Source: Mycolicibacterium malmesburyense | Lineage (GTDB): Bacteria > Actinomycetota > Actinomycetes > Mycobacteriales > Mycobacteriaceae | NCBI RefSeq assembly: GCF_001050015.1 | Contig: NZ_CVTB01000276.1 | Span: 1 to 32,073, forward strand | Direction: 5' to 3' | Length of the DNA stretch: 32,073 bases | Part shown: positions 19,610 to 27,392 of the stretch, piece by piece | How positions within the stretch are numbered: position 1 is the first letter of the stretch | How the letters are laid out: the number at the start of each line of letters is the position of its first letter | Notes under the pieces: generated by a model | What the model was told of the DNA's origin: nothing | Databases searched by the model: none | The model's input: only the letters and a program-made list of their open reading frames with translations | Position numbers and translations under genes: made by a program

Positions 19610-20392
19610 CTACGCGCGTCGTGCCCGCGCGCTCTGATAGAGGCAGATCGCCGCGGCGGCGGCCACATTGAGGCTCTCGGCGGTGCCGGGCATCGGGATG
19701 TGGACGCGGTGCGTGGCCGACGCCGCCAGATCGACGGGCAGGCCGTGAGCCTCCGGCCCGAACAACCACGCCGTCGGCTGCGACAGGGCTGCCTCGAGAT
19801 CGGGGTTGTCCAACGAGGTCTCGCCGTCCACGGTCGTCGCGAGCACCTGAAGGCCGGCCCCGGCGAGTCGCGCCGCCGCCGAGGCGGCATCGCTGTCGCT
19901 GACGACGGGTATCGAGAAGATGCTGCCGGCCGAGGCGCGCAGGCACTTGCCGTTGTACGGGTCGACGCTGTGCCCGGCGAACACGACGGCGTCGGCTCCC
20001 ATCGCGTCCGCTATCCGGATCAGCGTGCCCGCATTGCCCGGCTCGGACATCTCGACGGCGACCGCAACCAGGCGCGGCGAGTCGGTCAGCACGTCGTCCA
20101 GCGAGGTCTGAGGAATCGTGCAGACCGCGACCAGTCCGACCGGAGTCACGGTCTCCGACAGCGCTTTTGCGGCGCGTTCCGTCACCAGATGCACGGGGGT
20201 ACCGGTCAGCATCGAACCGAACCGGTCCAAGGCGTCCTCGGTGGCGAAGACCTCGGATACGAGTCCGCGCCGCAGCGCCGCCTCGACGAGGTTGGGTCCC
20301 TCGGCGAGGAAGCGTGCGGCGCGGCGTCGCCCGACGTGGCGGTGCAGCTTGACCGCCGCGACCACGCGGGCCGATCGTTCGGTGAGCGTCAG
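19610..20392 (-). CDS. tsnR: SpoU/TrmH-type rRNA 2'-O-methyltransferase
   Basis: This SPOUT methyltransferase probably methylates a ribose in 23S rRNA. The N-terminal substrate-binding domain (about 1-95) opens with [15 protein letters not shown] and GRFLAEGP-like sequence. The knotted catalytic domain shows motif 1 ([13 protein letters not shown]), motif 2 ([10 protein letters not shown]) and motif 3 ([13 protein letters not shown]). The start is uncertain: conserved-looking sequence reaches upstream to a CTG at 20392 that overlaps the rplT stop (CTGA) and gives 260 residues. The first standard start is GTG at 20365, which drops nine residues. It is the last gene of the infC operon and is also known as Rv1644 in M. 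tuberculosis. The exact target nucleotide and any drug phenotype are not predictable. Confidence 0.9.
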   Translation of the reverse strand: MTLTERSARVVAAVKLHRHVGRRRAARFLAEGPNLVEAALRRGLVSEVFATEDALDRFGSMLTGTPVHLVTERAAKALSETVTPVGLVAVCTIPQTSLDDVLTDSPRLVAVAVEMSEPGNAGTLIRIADAMGADAVVFAGHSVDPYNGKCLRASAGSIFSIPVVSDSDAASAAARLAGAGLQVLATTVDGETSLDNPDLEAALSQPTAWLFGPEAHGLPVDLAASATHRVHIPMPGTAESLNVAAAAAICLYQSARARRA

Positions 20393-20778
20393 GCAGCCTC
20401 GCCCGACGGCGCGTTGACGTCCTCGGGCAGTGCACCCTTGGCAACATCCACCAGCGCGGTGAACGCGGCCGGATCGCTGACGGCGATCTCGGCGAGGTTC
20501 TTGCGGTCGACCTCGACCCCGGCGGCCTTGAGCCCCTGGATCAGCCGGTTGTAGGTGATGTCGTTGGCGCGGGCGGCGGCGTTGATGCGCGAGATCCACA
20601 GCTTGCGGAACTCGCCCTTGCGCGCGCGCCGGTCACGATAGGCGTAATTGAGCGAATGCAGCTGCTGCTCTTTGGCCTTGCGGTACAGCCGCGACCGCTG
20701 GCCCCGGTAACCCTTGGAGGCCTTGAGAATTGTCCGCCGCTTCTTCTGGGCGTTGACTGCGCGCTTGACGCGTGCCAT
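20389..20778 (-). CDS. rplT: Ribosomal protein L20
   Basis: L20 (129 residues) binds 23S rRNA early in assembly of the large subunit. The basic N-terminal extension ([20 protein letters not shown]) and the helical core with [16 protein letters not shown] are fully typical. In other bacteria L20 represses its own operon through the infC leader, which is relevant to the structured leader seen here. AAGGA lies upstream of the ATG. The C-terminal tail beyond the usual 118 or so residues is acidic ([12 protein letters not shown]). The stop overlaps the proposed tsnR start. Confidence 0.98.
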   Translation of the reverse strand: MARVKRAVNAQKKRRTILKASKGYRGQRSRLYRKAKEQQLHSLNYAYRDRRARKGEFRKLWISRINAAARANDITYNRLIQGLKAAGVEVDRKNLAEIAVSDPAAFTALVDVAKGALPEDVNAPSGEAA

Positions 20779-20816
20779 GGGATTGTCCTTCGTTCAGGTC
20801 GTACGTGTTTCGTCGG

Positions 20817-21011
20817 TCAGCCGTTGAGCATCTTCTTGATGCGGGCGTTGTCGGCGGCCGACACAACGGTACGGCCGTCGAGACGCCGGGTGCGCTTGCT
20901 CGGCTTGTGCTCGAGCAAGTGGCGGCGGTTGGCCTTCTGGCGCACGATCTTGCCGGTGCCGGTGCGACGGAATCGCTTGGAAGCGCCGCTGTGGGTCTTC
21001 GCCTTGGGCAT
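20817..21011 (-). CDS. rpmI: Ribosomal protein L35
   Basis: L35 is a 64-residue, highly basic large-subunit protein. The sequence ([21 protein letters not shown] at the start, KKMLNG at the end) is diagnostic. It lies between infC and rplT with short gaps of 29 and 38 bases, the normal order of this operon. A GAGGA site precedes the ATG. Confidence 0.98.
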   Translation of the reverse strand: MPKAKTHSGASKRFRRTGTGKIVRQKANRRHLLEHKPSKRTRRLDGRTVVSAADNARIKKMLNG

Positions 21012-21040
21012 GGGTCCTCTGCTCTTCGTTTCAGGTCGTT

Positions 21041-21628
21041 CTAGCTGTTTCGGTCGGGTGCTGCGGCCGGCTCCGCGGAGCCCTCGGCCTGCTGCGCCGC
21101 CTTGGCGCGAGTCTTCGCGCCGCGGTGCGGGGCCAGCACCATCGTCATGTTGCGGCCGTCCTGCTTGGCGGACGTCTCGACGAAGCCGTAATCGGCGACG
21201 TCGGCGCCCAGCCGCTGCAGAAGACGGAAACCCAACTCGGGCCGCGACTGCTCGCGTCCGCGGAACATGATCGTCACCTTGACCTTGGACCCGGCCTCGA
21301 GGAAGCGGATCACGTGACCCTTCTTGGTCTCGTAGTCGTGCGGGTCGATCTTGGGACGAAGCTTCTGTTCCTTGACGACGGTCTGCTGCTGGTTCTTGCG
21401 AGACTCGCGCGCCTTTTGAGCCGTCTCGTATTTGAACTTTCCGTAGTCCATGATCTTGCAGACCGGCGGTTTGGCATCCGGTGCTACTTCGACGAGATCG
21501 AGATCGGCATCCGCGGCGACGCGGAGGGCATCTTCGATGCGCACAATGCCTACCTGTTCACCGCCCGGTCCGATCAGGCGGACTTCAGGTACGCGGATAC
21601 GCTCGTTGACGCGGGTCTCAGTGCTGAT
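21041..21628 (-). CDS. infC: Translation initiation factor IF-3, ATC start
   Basis: IF3 keeps the 30S subunit free and checks start-codon pairing. The frame runs upstream of the first standard start (GTG at 21544) through the whole conserved N-terminus: [18 protein letters not shown], then [10 protein letters not shown]. The only start that keeps this region is ATC at 21628, 4 bases after a perfect AGGAGG; an in-frame TAG lies nine codons upstream of the ATC and no ATG, GTG or TTG lies between. A rare start (AUU in E. coli, AUC here) lets IF3 limit its own translation. The product has 195 residues: N domain about 1-75, linker, C domain about 85-170 (with [13 protein letters not shown]), and an Ala/Glu-rich tail. 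Confidence 0.95.
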   Translation of the reverse strand: MSTETRVNERIRVPEVRLIGPGGEQVGIVRIEDALRVAADADLDLVEVAPDAKPPVCKIMDYGKFKYETAQKARESRKNQQQTVVKEQKLRPKIDPHDYETKKGHVIRFLEAGSKVKVTIMFRGREQSRPELGFRLLQRLGADVADYGFVETSAKQDGRNMTMVLAPHRGAKTRAKAAQQAEGSAEPAAAPDRNS

Positions 21629-21629
21629 G

Positions 21630-21659
21630 GGGCCTCCTACTGTTGTCTTCTAGGAGCCC
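21630..21659 (-). promoter_or_regulatory. Hairpin masking the infC Shine-Dalgarno sequence
   Basis: On the minus strand GGGCTCCTA (21659-21651) pairs with TAGGAGGCCC (21639-21630) to give nine base pairs with one bulged G and an 11-base loop. The 3' arm contains the entire AGGAGG ribosome site of infC. Folding would block initiation at the ATC codon, so this looks like a translational switch. What opens it is unknown. Confidence 0.65.
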
Positions 21660-21690
21660 ACTCCGTCAGCTCTGCTCAACGAACAGAAAA

Positions 21691-21709
21691 GCCCTGCTCA
21701 AAGCAGGGC
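21691..21709 (-). terminator. Terminator-like hairpin (attenuator) in the infC leader
   Basis: On the minus strand GCCCTGCT (21709-21702) and AGCAGGGC (21698-21691) form a perfect 8-base stem with a TTG loop, followed at once by TTTTCTGTT. This is the best intrinsic-terminator shape in the window. It lies upstream of infC in the same direction, so it would act as an attenuator for infC-rpmI-rplT-tsnR. Confidence 0.7.
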
Positions 21710-21724
21710 CCACAGCCGACCAGG

Positions 21725-21816
21725 ACAGGCACGGATGCCTGTGACCGGACCGCTGAGCCGGTATGGCCAGCGGTGGGAGGGGGACTCCACTTGCTGTCCC
21801 TGGCGTTTGCCGGGAC
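21725..21816 (-). promoter_or_regulatory. Structured 5' part of the infC leader
   Basis: Several hairpins precede the terminator on the minus strand. ACAGGCA and TGCCTGT (21725-21742) form a 7-base stem with a 4-base loop. GTCCC-GGC and GCC-A-GGGAC (21796-21816) pair with one bulged A. ACCGCTG can pair with CAGCGGT in the region between them. This density suggests a folded regulatory RNA, possibly a ribosomal-protein-responsive leader like the L20 leader of other bacteria; the class is not assigned. Confidence 0.45.
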
Positions 21817-21829
21817 GGTCGCGCATGCC

Positions 21830-21835
21830 AGTCTA
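21830..21835 (-). promoter_or_regulatory. Possible -10 element for the infC operon
   Basis: On the minus strand TAGACT fits TANNNT and would start a leader of roughly 195 bases. No convincing -35 lies 16-18 bases upstream, so support is weak. Confidence 0.3.
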
Positions 21836-21841
21836 GCAGCC

Positions 21842-22204
21842 ATGACCGATGACTCGAACTCAGCTGACCTCGAAGGCACCGGCGTTCGTGAGCTCGCCGA
21901 CATCCCCGCCGTCGAGGTGATCACCCGGTCGGCCGTGATGCTGATGAGCGCCGCGGCCGAGAAGCTCGGGTTGTCGGCCGAGAACCCCGACGAGAGCCCG
22001 CACCGCGATCTCGACGAAGCGCGCAGGCTGATCACCGCGCTGGCCGGGTTGGTCACCGCCTCCGCGGAGTATCTCGGACCGCACGCCGGGGCGGTGCGTG
22101 ACGGCCTGAAAACGCTGCAGTTGGCCTTCCGTGAGGCCAGCGCGTCGCCGGACGAACCGGGCCAGGGTCCGGGCGAGAAATACACCGGCCCCGTCTGGTC
22201 GTGA
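21842..22204 (+). CDS. Small DUF1844-like protein
   Basis: This 120-residue acidic, mainly helical protein has the look of the DUF1844 family often found beside infC in actinobacteria. The core is [21 protein letters not shown] (about 24-44), then [21 protein letters not shown] (about 54-74), followed by another helix. The function of the family is not known. The ATG at 21842 is the first start that leaves the divergent infC leader free; an open frame extends further upstream but only through that leader and infC. The tail ends in KYTGPVWS. It precedes lysX by 43 bases, in the same direction. Confidence 0.8.
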   Translation: MTDDSNSADLEGTGVRELADIPAVEVITRSAVMLMSAAAEKLGLSAENPDESPHRDLDEARRLITALAGLVTASAEYLGPHAGAVRDGLKTLQLAFREASASPDEPGQGPGEKYTGPVWS

Positions 22205-22247
22205 GTCGCCACCCATTTGGGGTGCTGACCGAATAATGTCGCGGCGT

Positions 22248-25200
22248 ATGACCGTCGCGAGCCTGCCCGCCACCCGCCGCAGGTCCAGGTACTGGTGGGT
22301 GCCCGCAGCGGCGGGCTGGACCATCGGCGTCATCGCCACGCTCTCGTTGGCGGCGAGCGTCTCGCCGTTCGTGCGGTCGGTCATCCGGGTGCCGCGCGAG
22401 TTCGTCAACGACTACATCTTCAACTTTCCCGACACCAGCTTCGCGTGGGCGTTCGTGCTGGCGCTGCTGGCGGCGGCGCTGGCCGCGCGTAAGCGGATCG
22501 CCTGGTGGATTCTCGTCGGCTACATGGTGGGTGCGATCGCCTTCAACGTCGGCGACCTGGCGGCCGGCGACGAGTCGGTGGTCGAGGAGATCGGCGAGGT
22601 CATCGGTCTCGGCTTCCACATCGCCGCGATCCTGTTCCTGCTGCTGGCGCGGCGCGAGTTCTGGGCGAGAGTGCGCCGCGGCGCGCTGGTGAAGGCGGCG
22701 GCGGTGCTCGTCGCCGGCATGGCGATCGGTACCGCGATCGGGTGGGGGCTGCTCGAACTGTTCCCCGGCACCCTGGCCCGAGATGACCGGTTCTGGTACG
22801 CGCTGAACCGGGTGAGCGCCTTCGCGGGCGCGGATTCGTCGAACTTCACCGGCCATCCCCATGTGCTGATCAACGCGCTGCTGGGGCTGTTCGGCGCGCT
22901 CGCCCTGATGGTCGCGGCGATCGTGCTGTTCCAGTCGCAGCGCGCCGAGAACGCGTTGACCGGTGAGGACGAGTCCGCGCTGCGCGGGCTGCTGGAGTTG
23001 TTCGGCAAGAACGACTCACTCGGTTATTTCGCGACGCGCCGCGACAAGGCCGTGGTGTTCGCGCCGAACGGCCGCGCCGCGATCACCTACCGCGTGGAGG
23101 TCGGCGTCTGCCTGGCCAGCGGGGATCCGGTGGGTGACCCCAAGGCGTGGCAGGCCGCGATCGAGGCGTGGCTCGCGCTGTGCCAGACCTACGGCTGGGC
23201 ACCGGGCGTGATGGGCGCCAGTTCGGCCGGCGCCGAGGCGTTTCGCGAGGCCGGGCTCAACGCGTTGCAGCTCGGTGACGAGGCCATCCTGTACCCGGAC
23301 AACTTCCGGCTCTCCGGACCCGACATGCGGGCGGTGCGGCAGGCGGTGACCCGGGCGCGGCGTGCCGGCACGAGCGTCCGCATCCGCAGGCACCGCGATC
23401 TGAGCGCCGAGGAGATGGCCGATGTCATCGCTCGGGCGGACACGTGGCGCGACACCGAGGACGAGCGCGGCTTCTCGATGGCGCTGGGCAGGCTCGGCGA
23501 CCCGGCCGACGGCGACTGCCTTCTGGTCGAGGCGGTCCAGAACGATGATCTAGTCGTCGCGATGTTGTCGCTGGTGCCGTGGGGCACCAACGGCGCCTCG
23601 CTGGATCTGATGCGCCGCTCCCCCCAGTCCCCCAACGGCACCATCGAGCTGATGGTCAGCGAACTGTGCATGCAGGCCGAAGACATCGGCATCACGCGAA
23701 TCTCGCTGAACTTCGCGATGTTCCGGTCGGCGTTCGAACAGGGCGCACAACTCGGCGCGGGCCCGGTCGCGCGGCTGTGGCGCAGCCTGCTGGTGTTCTT
23801 CTCCCGGTGGTGGCAGCTCGAGACGCTGTACCGCTCGAACATGAAGTATCAACCGGAATGGGTGCCGCGCTACGCCTGCTACGACGACGCCCGGCTCATC
23901 CCCCGGGTCGGGGTGGCTTCGGTGATCGCCGAAGGCTTTCTGGTGCTGCCCTTCTCGCGGCGCCACGAGCAGCCGCACACCGGACACCACACCGCGGTGC
24001 CGCAGACCCTGATGGCGACGGGGCTGTTGCACCACGACGGCTCGGCCCCGGACCTCGGCGGGCTGGCCGCCGACCTGCCCGACGCCGAGGAACCGCGGCT
24101 GCCCGAACAGGTCCGGGTCCGCATGGCCAAGCTGAAGGCGTTGCAGAACAACGGAATCGACGCCTACCCCGTCGGTACGCCGCCGTCGCATACGGTCGCT
24201 GACGCGACCAATGCCGATGACGACGTCGCGATGACGGTGGCGGGCCGGGTGCTGCGCAGCCGCGACTACGGCGGAGTGCTCTTCGCCCAGTTGCGCGACT
24301 GGTCCGGGGAAGTCCAGTTGCTACTGGACGATTCGCTGCTCGAATCCTCCACGACCGCCGATTTCACCCACGCCATCGATCTCGGCGACCTCGTCGAGGT
24401 GTCCGGCACGATGGGCTACAGCAAGAAGGGCACCCGATCCCTGCTGGTGCGCAGCTGGCGGATGATCGGCAAATGCCTGCGCCCGCTGCCCGACAAGTGG
24501 AAGGGGCTGACCGACCAGGAGGCCCGGGTGCGCGCCCGCTACGTCGACCTGGCGATCAACACCGATGCCCGTGACCTGATCCGCGCGCGAAGCGGTGTGC
24601 TGCACGCGATCCGGGAAACATTGGTGGGCAAGGGGTTTCTCGAAGTCGAGACGCCGATCCTGCAGCAGATCCACGGCGGTGCGAACGCCCGGCCGTTCCT
24701 CACGCACATCAACGCCTACGATCTGGACCTCTACCTTCGCATCGCTCCGGAGCTCTACCTCAAACGGCTCTGCGTGGGAGGCGTCGAGCGGGTCTTCGAG
24801 CTGGGCAGGGCGTTTCGCAACGAGGGCGTCGACTTCAGCCACAACCCCGAATTCACACTGCTGGAGGCGTATCAGGCGCACGCCGATTACAACGTCTCGA
24901 TCGACGGCTGCCGGGAGCTGATCCAGAGTGCCGCCGTCGCCGCCAACGGTGCGCAAGTGTTCCACCGGCCCACCGACGGTGGCGGACTCGAACCGGTCGA
25001 CATCTCGGGCCAATGGGCGGTCAAGACGGTGCACGACGCGGTGTCCGAAGCCTTGGGCGAGCAGATCGGACCCGAGACGGAGCTGCCGACGCTACGCAAA
25101 CTGTGTGACGCCGCGGGCATTCCGTACCTGACCCATTGGGACGCGGGCGCGGTGGTCCTGGAACTCTACGAGCGGCTCGTCGAGGACCGCACCGAGGCGC

Positions 25201-25553
25201 CGACGTTCTACAAGGACTTCCCGACGTCGGTCTCGCCGCTGACCCGTCCGCACCGCAGCATCCCCGGCGTCGCCGAGCGGTGGGACCTGGTGGCGTGGGG
25301 CGTCGAACTCGGCACCGCTTACAGCGAACTCACCGATCCGGTCGAGCAGCGCCGCCGATTGCAGGAGCAGTCGCTGCTGGCCGCCGGCGGCGATCCCGAG
25401 GCGATGGAACTCGACGAGGACTTCCTGCAGGCGATGGAATACGCGATGCCGCCCACGGGCGGACTGGGGATGGGCGTGGACCGTGTCGTCATGCTGATCA
25501 CGGGCCGCAGCATCCGCGAAACGCTGCCGTTCCCGTTGGCCAAGCCTCGGTGA
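22248..25553 (+). CDS. lysX: Bifunctional lysyl-tRNA synthetase / lysylphosphatidylglycerol synthase LysX
   Basis: LysX makes Lys-tRNA and transfers the lysine to phosphatidylglycerol, lowering membrane charge; in M. tuberculosis this gives resistance to cationic peptides. The 1101-residue protein has about six membrane segments (roughly 17-42, 65-80, 85-103, 118-135, 148-172, 205-229), an MprF-type DUF2156 transferase domain (about 245-590), an OB-fold anticodon domain (about 655-740, [13 protein letters not shown]) and a class II LysRS core with motif 2 ([13 protein letters not shown]) and motif 3 ([11 protein letters not shown]). I start at ATG 22248, where the sequence aligns with the remembered M. 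tuberculosis start (MTV). An ATG at 22236 would add four residues. TAATGT lies eight bases upstream. The fusion is a mycobacterial hallmark. Confidence 0.97.
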   Translation: MTVASLPATRRRSRYWWVPAAAGWTIGVIATLSLAASVSPFVRSVIRVPREFVNDYIFNFPDTSFAWAFVLALLAAALAARKRIAWWILVGYMVGAIAFNVGDLAAGDESVVEEIGEVIGLGFHIAAILFLLLARREFWARVRRGALVKAAAVLVAGMAIGTAIGWGLLELFPGTLARDDRFWYALNRVSAFAGADSSNFTGHPHVLINALLGLFGALALMVAAIVLFQSQRAENALTGEDESALRGLLELFGKNDSLGYFATRRDKAVVFAPNGRAAITYRVEVGVCLASGDPVGDPKAWQAAIEAWLALCQTYGWAPGVMGASSAGAEAFREAGLNALQLGDEAILYPDNFRLSGPDMRAVRQAVTRARRAGTSVRIRRHRDLSAEEMADVIARADTWRDTEDERGFSMALGRLGDPADGDCLLVEAVQNDDLVVAMLSLVPWGTNGASLDLMRRSPQSPNGTIELMVSELCMQAEDIGITRISLNFAMFRSAFEQGAQLGAGPVARLWRSLLVFFSRWWQLETLYRSNMKYQPEWVPRYACYDDARLIPRVGVASVIAEGFLVLPFSRRHEQPHTGHHTAVPQTLMATGLLHHDGSAPDLGGLAADLPDAEEPRLPEQVRVRMAKLKALQNNGIDAYPVGTPPSHTVADATNADDDVAMTVAGRVLRSRDYGGVLFAQLRDWSGEVQLLLDDSLLESSTTADFTHAIDLGDLVEVSGTMGYSKKGTRSLLVRSWRMIGKCLRPLPDKWKGLTDQEARVRARYVDLAINTDARDLIRARSGVLHAIRETLVGKGFLEVETPILQQIHGGANARPFLTHINAYDLDLYLRIAPELYLKRLCVGGVERVFELGRAFRNEGVDFSHNPEFTLLEAYQAHADYNVSIDGCRELIQSAAVAANGAQVFHRPTDGGGLEPVDISGQWAVKTVHDAVSEALGEQIGPETELPTLRKLCDAAGIPYLTHWDAGAVVLELYERLVEDRTEAPTFYKDFPTSVSPLTRPHRSIPGVAERWDLVAWGVELGTAYSELTDPVEQRRRLQEQSLLAAGGDPEAMELDEDFLQAMEYAMPPTGGLGMGVDRVVMLITGRSIRETLPFPLAKPR

Positions 25554-25588
25554 GACCAAATCCCCGGCGTGCGTGCGCCCGACAACCG

Positions 25589-25885
25589 TTAGGACGGGCA
25601 GTACGACTGGGTCGCGGCGCCGACGAAGAACCCGCTCTGCTCTATCGTCCAATTCGCCGGTTCGCTGATCTCGACCGCAACCTGTTCGGGCTTCTGGCCC
25701 GCTGCCACGTAGTCACATACCGCGTGGGCCAGGCTGATTGCGTCTTCTGCGGTCGAGAACGGTATTCCTTCGTCCTCGATCACCGTGATGAAGATGTCGT
25801 CGGTGTCGTCGGCCAAGGCCGGTGCGGCGGTGCCGAGGGCCATGCCCACGCCGACGACCGCTGTGAAAATGAGGGTGCCGCGCAT
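25589..25885 (-). CDS. Secreted DUF732 protein
   Basis: This 98-residue protein has a Sec signal peptide with a hydrophobic core and an AxA site (PALA then DDTDD), cleaved after A25, leaving a mature protein of about 73 residues. Two cysteines (C57 and C96) should form the disulfide typical of DUF732, a small helical exported domain common in mycobacteria and of unknown role. AAAGGAG lies five bases before the ATG. The gene is convergent with lysX, with a 35-base gap. Confidence 0.88.
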   Translation of the reverse strand: MRGTLIFTAVVGVGMALGTAAPALADDTDDIFITVIEDEGIPFSTAEDAISLAHAVCDYVAAGQKPEQVAVEISEPANWTIEQSGFFVGAATQSYCPS

Positions 25886-25959
25886 GGTGGCTCCTTTCGC
25901 CTGATTGACGGCAGAACGCTACGCCCGGCGCGCAGTCACCGCGCGCGTTTCGTCAAAAT

Positions 25960-25973
25960 TGACATACCTGTCA
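25960..25973. promoter_or_regulatory. Palindrome in the divergent DUF732 / acidic-protein intergenic region
   Basis: TGACA and TGTCA are perfect inverted arms around TACC, and overlap a consensus -35 hexamer TTGACA (25959-25964) on the plus strand. No matching -10 lies 16-18 bases away on that strand. It could be an operator for either flanking gene. Confidence 0.35.
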
Positions 25974-25988
25974 TATCGCGGAAACGGG

Positions 25989-25994
25989 TACCGT
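25989..25994 (+). promoter_or_regulatory. -10 element for the small acidic protein
   Basis: TACCGT (TANNNT) lies seven bases before the ATG at 26002 and overlaps the alternative GTG start at 25993, so it favours the ATG as the start of a leaderless message. Confidence 0.4.
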
Positions 25995-26001
25995 GAGCGA
26001 C

Positions 26002-26319
26002 ATGCCGGACGAACCCACGCCGGAACCGGAATCCGAACCCGCGGTCGACGCCGAGGTGGTCGAGCCGAACCCTCAGTCGACCGCGCCGGCCGAGCCCGTC
26101 GACAGCGGCTACACCCCCGGCGGCGTCCCGACCTTCGACGCCGTGCGGGAGAAGATCGAAACCCGATACGGCACGGCGATCGGCGCATCCGAACTCGCGG
26201 CGGAGACGCCCGAAGGCCGCAGTGTGGCCGAACAATACGACGAGCGGCAGCGGGCGGCCGCCGAGCGTTTGGCGCAGATCCGCGAGCAGATGCGCGAACA
26301 GTCCGACGAGTCTCAGTAA
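26002..26319 (+). CDS. Small acidic hypothetical protein
   Basis: This 105-residue protein has two parts. The first half (about 1-45) is rich in Pro, Glu, Ala and Val and probably disordered. The second half (PTFDAVREKIETRYGTAIG, then [30 protein letters not shown]) is strongly helical and charged, probably a coiled coil. There is no signal peptide or membrane segment. I do not recognise the family beyond mycobacterial hypothetical proteins. GTG at 25993 would add three residues. The 3' end overlaps the convergent gene by seven bases. Confidence 0.65.
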   Translation: MPDEPTPEPESEPAVDAEVVEPNPQSTAPAEPVDSGYTPGGVPTFDAVREKIETRYGTAIGASELAAETPEGRSVAEQYDERQRAAAERLAQIREQMREQSDESQ

Positions 26320-27392
26320 TCCGATTCGGCGGCCAGGATCTCGGCCAGGAACGCATCCGCAACGGGCCGGTTCAGCCGCGACCGCGCGAAGGCACGCACC
26401 CGGTCGCGGGTCTGCACCGACTCGTCGACGTCGGCGCCTACCACAACTCTCATTGCGCGCCAGTCATGGTTCCAGGCAACGGCTTCGGGTACCGGTGTGC
26501 CGTCGGTGTCCACGACGGGAAACGACGCGCGACCGTCGGCGCCGAGCACACCGGTGCCGCCGACGGTGTCCACTTCCAACCGAACCGCGATGCCGTCCGG
26601 TGACCCCAGGCCGATCAACTCCACACCGACCACCGCGTCGACGCCGTCGCCGGCCGGTTCGACCGACCATCCGACGGTGCCCTCGGCGGCATCGAAGACA
26701 CCCGGCGGGACGGCGGCCCAACTGACTGAGGCGGTGCCCTCAGCGATGACCCCCGCACCCGGGCCGCGCGAATCCGGGCCCGCCGCAAGGGCATAGTCGG
26801 CACGTCGACCGCTCACCGGTGCCGCATTGAAAGCGACCCCGACGTCGTCGGCCACCTCGCGACACCGGTCGACGAACTCGCTCACCCGTGGATCACCCTC
26901 GCGGGCAGCCGCATTGAGCGCTGCCGCGTGCGGTGCCAACAGCTGGGCGATCTCCGAATCGAACGTGTCGTCGCCGAAGTAATCCTGCGCCGTTGCGGTC
27001 AACAGCGCGACCTCGGCGTCCAGAAGCGCGCCGTCGAGCGTCGCGATCGCGTCTCGGTGGCTCGCCGGCCACCAGCGCCGCAACCAGTGCCCGAGCGCGA
27101 GTCGGCGCAGCGGTTCCAGCGCCCCGGACACCAGGTCCGCGCCGGCCACCTCGACGCTGTCGGCGGGGGTGCGGCCGTCCAGCGCGGTCATCACGGCGTA
27201 GTGACCGCCCTCGCCGACCACCCGCCACAACCAGTCGGCCCGGGTCGGGTCGGTGAACGCGATATGGGCATCCGAGGCCTCGTCGACGGTCCACGACAGA
27301 ACCGCCCCGCTGACCTCCAACACGGCGACCAGCGGAGCCGGCGCCGCGAGCGGTCCCGTAGTCCAAAGGCCTGAATCTGCGGTGAGTCTCAT
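26313..27392 (-). CDS. Protein of unknown family, coupled to the upstream gene
   Basis: This 359-residue soluble protein is acidic and rich in Ala, Val and Asp, with no signal peptide or membrane segment. The N-terminal part (about 1-75) looks like beta strands; a tryptophan-rich basic patch, HWLRRWWP, lies at 102-109; a helical region follows (about 115-190). The C-terminal half reads as beta-rich (VSWAAVPPGVF, VDAVVGVELIGLG) and ends in a helical segment. I recognise no catalytic motif or known domain. The ATG overlaps the stop of the preceding gene (ATGA), so the two are made together. Its place in the TPR/CHAT neighbourhood allows, but does not prove, a role as partner or substrate. Confidence 0.75.
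   Translation of the reverse strand: MRLTADSGLWTTGPLAAPAPLVAVLEVSGAVLSWTVDEASDAHIAFTDPTRADWLWRVVGEGGHYAVMTALDGRTPADSVEVAGADLVSGALEPLRRLALGHWLRRWWPASHRDAIATLDGALLDAEVALLTATAQDYFGDDTFDSEIAQLLAPHAAALNAAAREGDPRVSEFVDRCREVADDVGVAFNAAPVSGRRADYALAAGPDSRGPGAGVIAEGTASVSWAAVPPGVFDAAEGTVGWSVEPAGDGVDAVVGVELIGLGSPDGIAVRLEVDTVGGTGVLGADGRASFPVVDTDGTPVPEAVAWNHDWRAMRVVVGADVDESVQTRDRVRAFARSRLNRPVADAFLAEILAAESDY

Noticed and set aside
18122..20554. 810-codon plus-strand open frame
   Set aside because: It lies opposite the GMC oxidoreductase, tsnR and most of rplT, whose families are certain. Its Arg/Gly/Val-rich composition is typical of a mirror frame in GC-rich DNA.
22208..22225. Hairpin CACCC/GGGTG before lysX as a terminator
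   Set aside because: The stem is only five bases and has no T-run; it could form by chance in GC-rich sequence.
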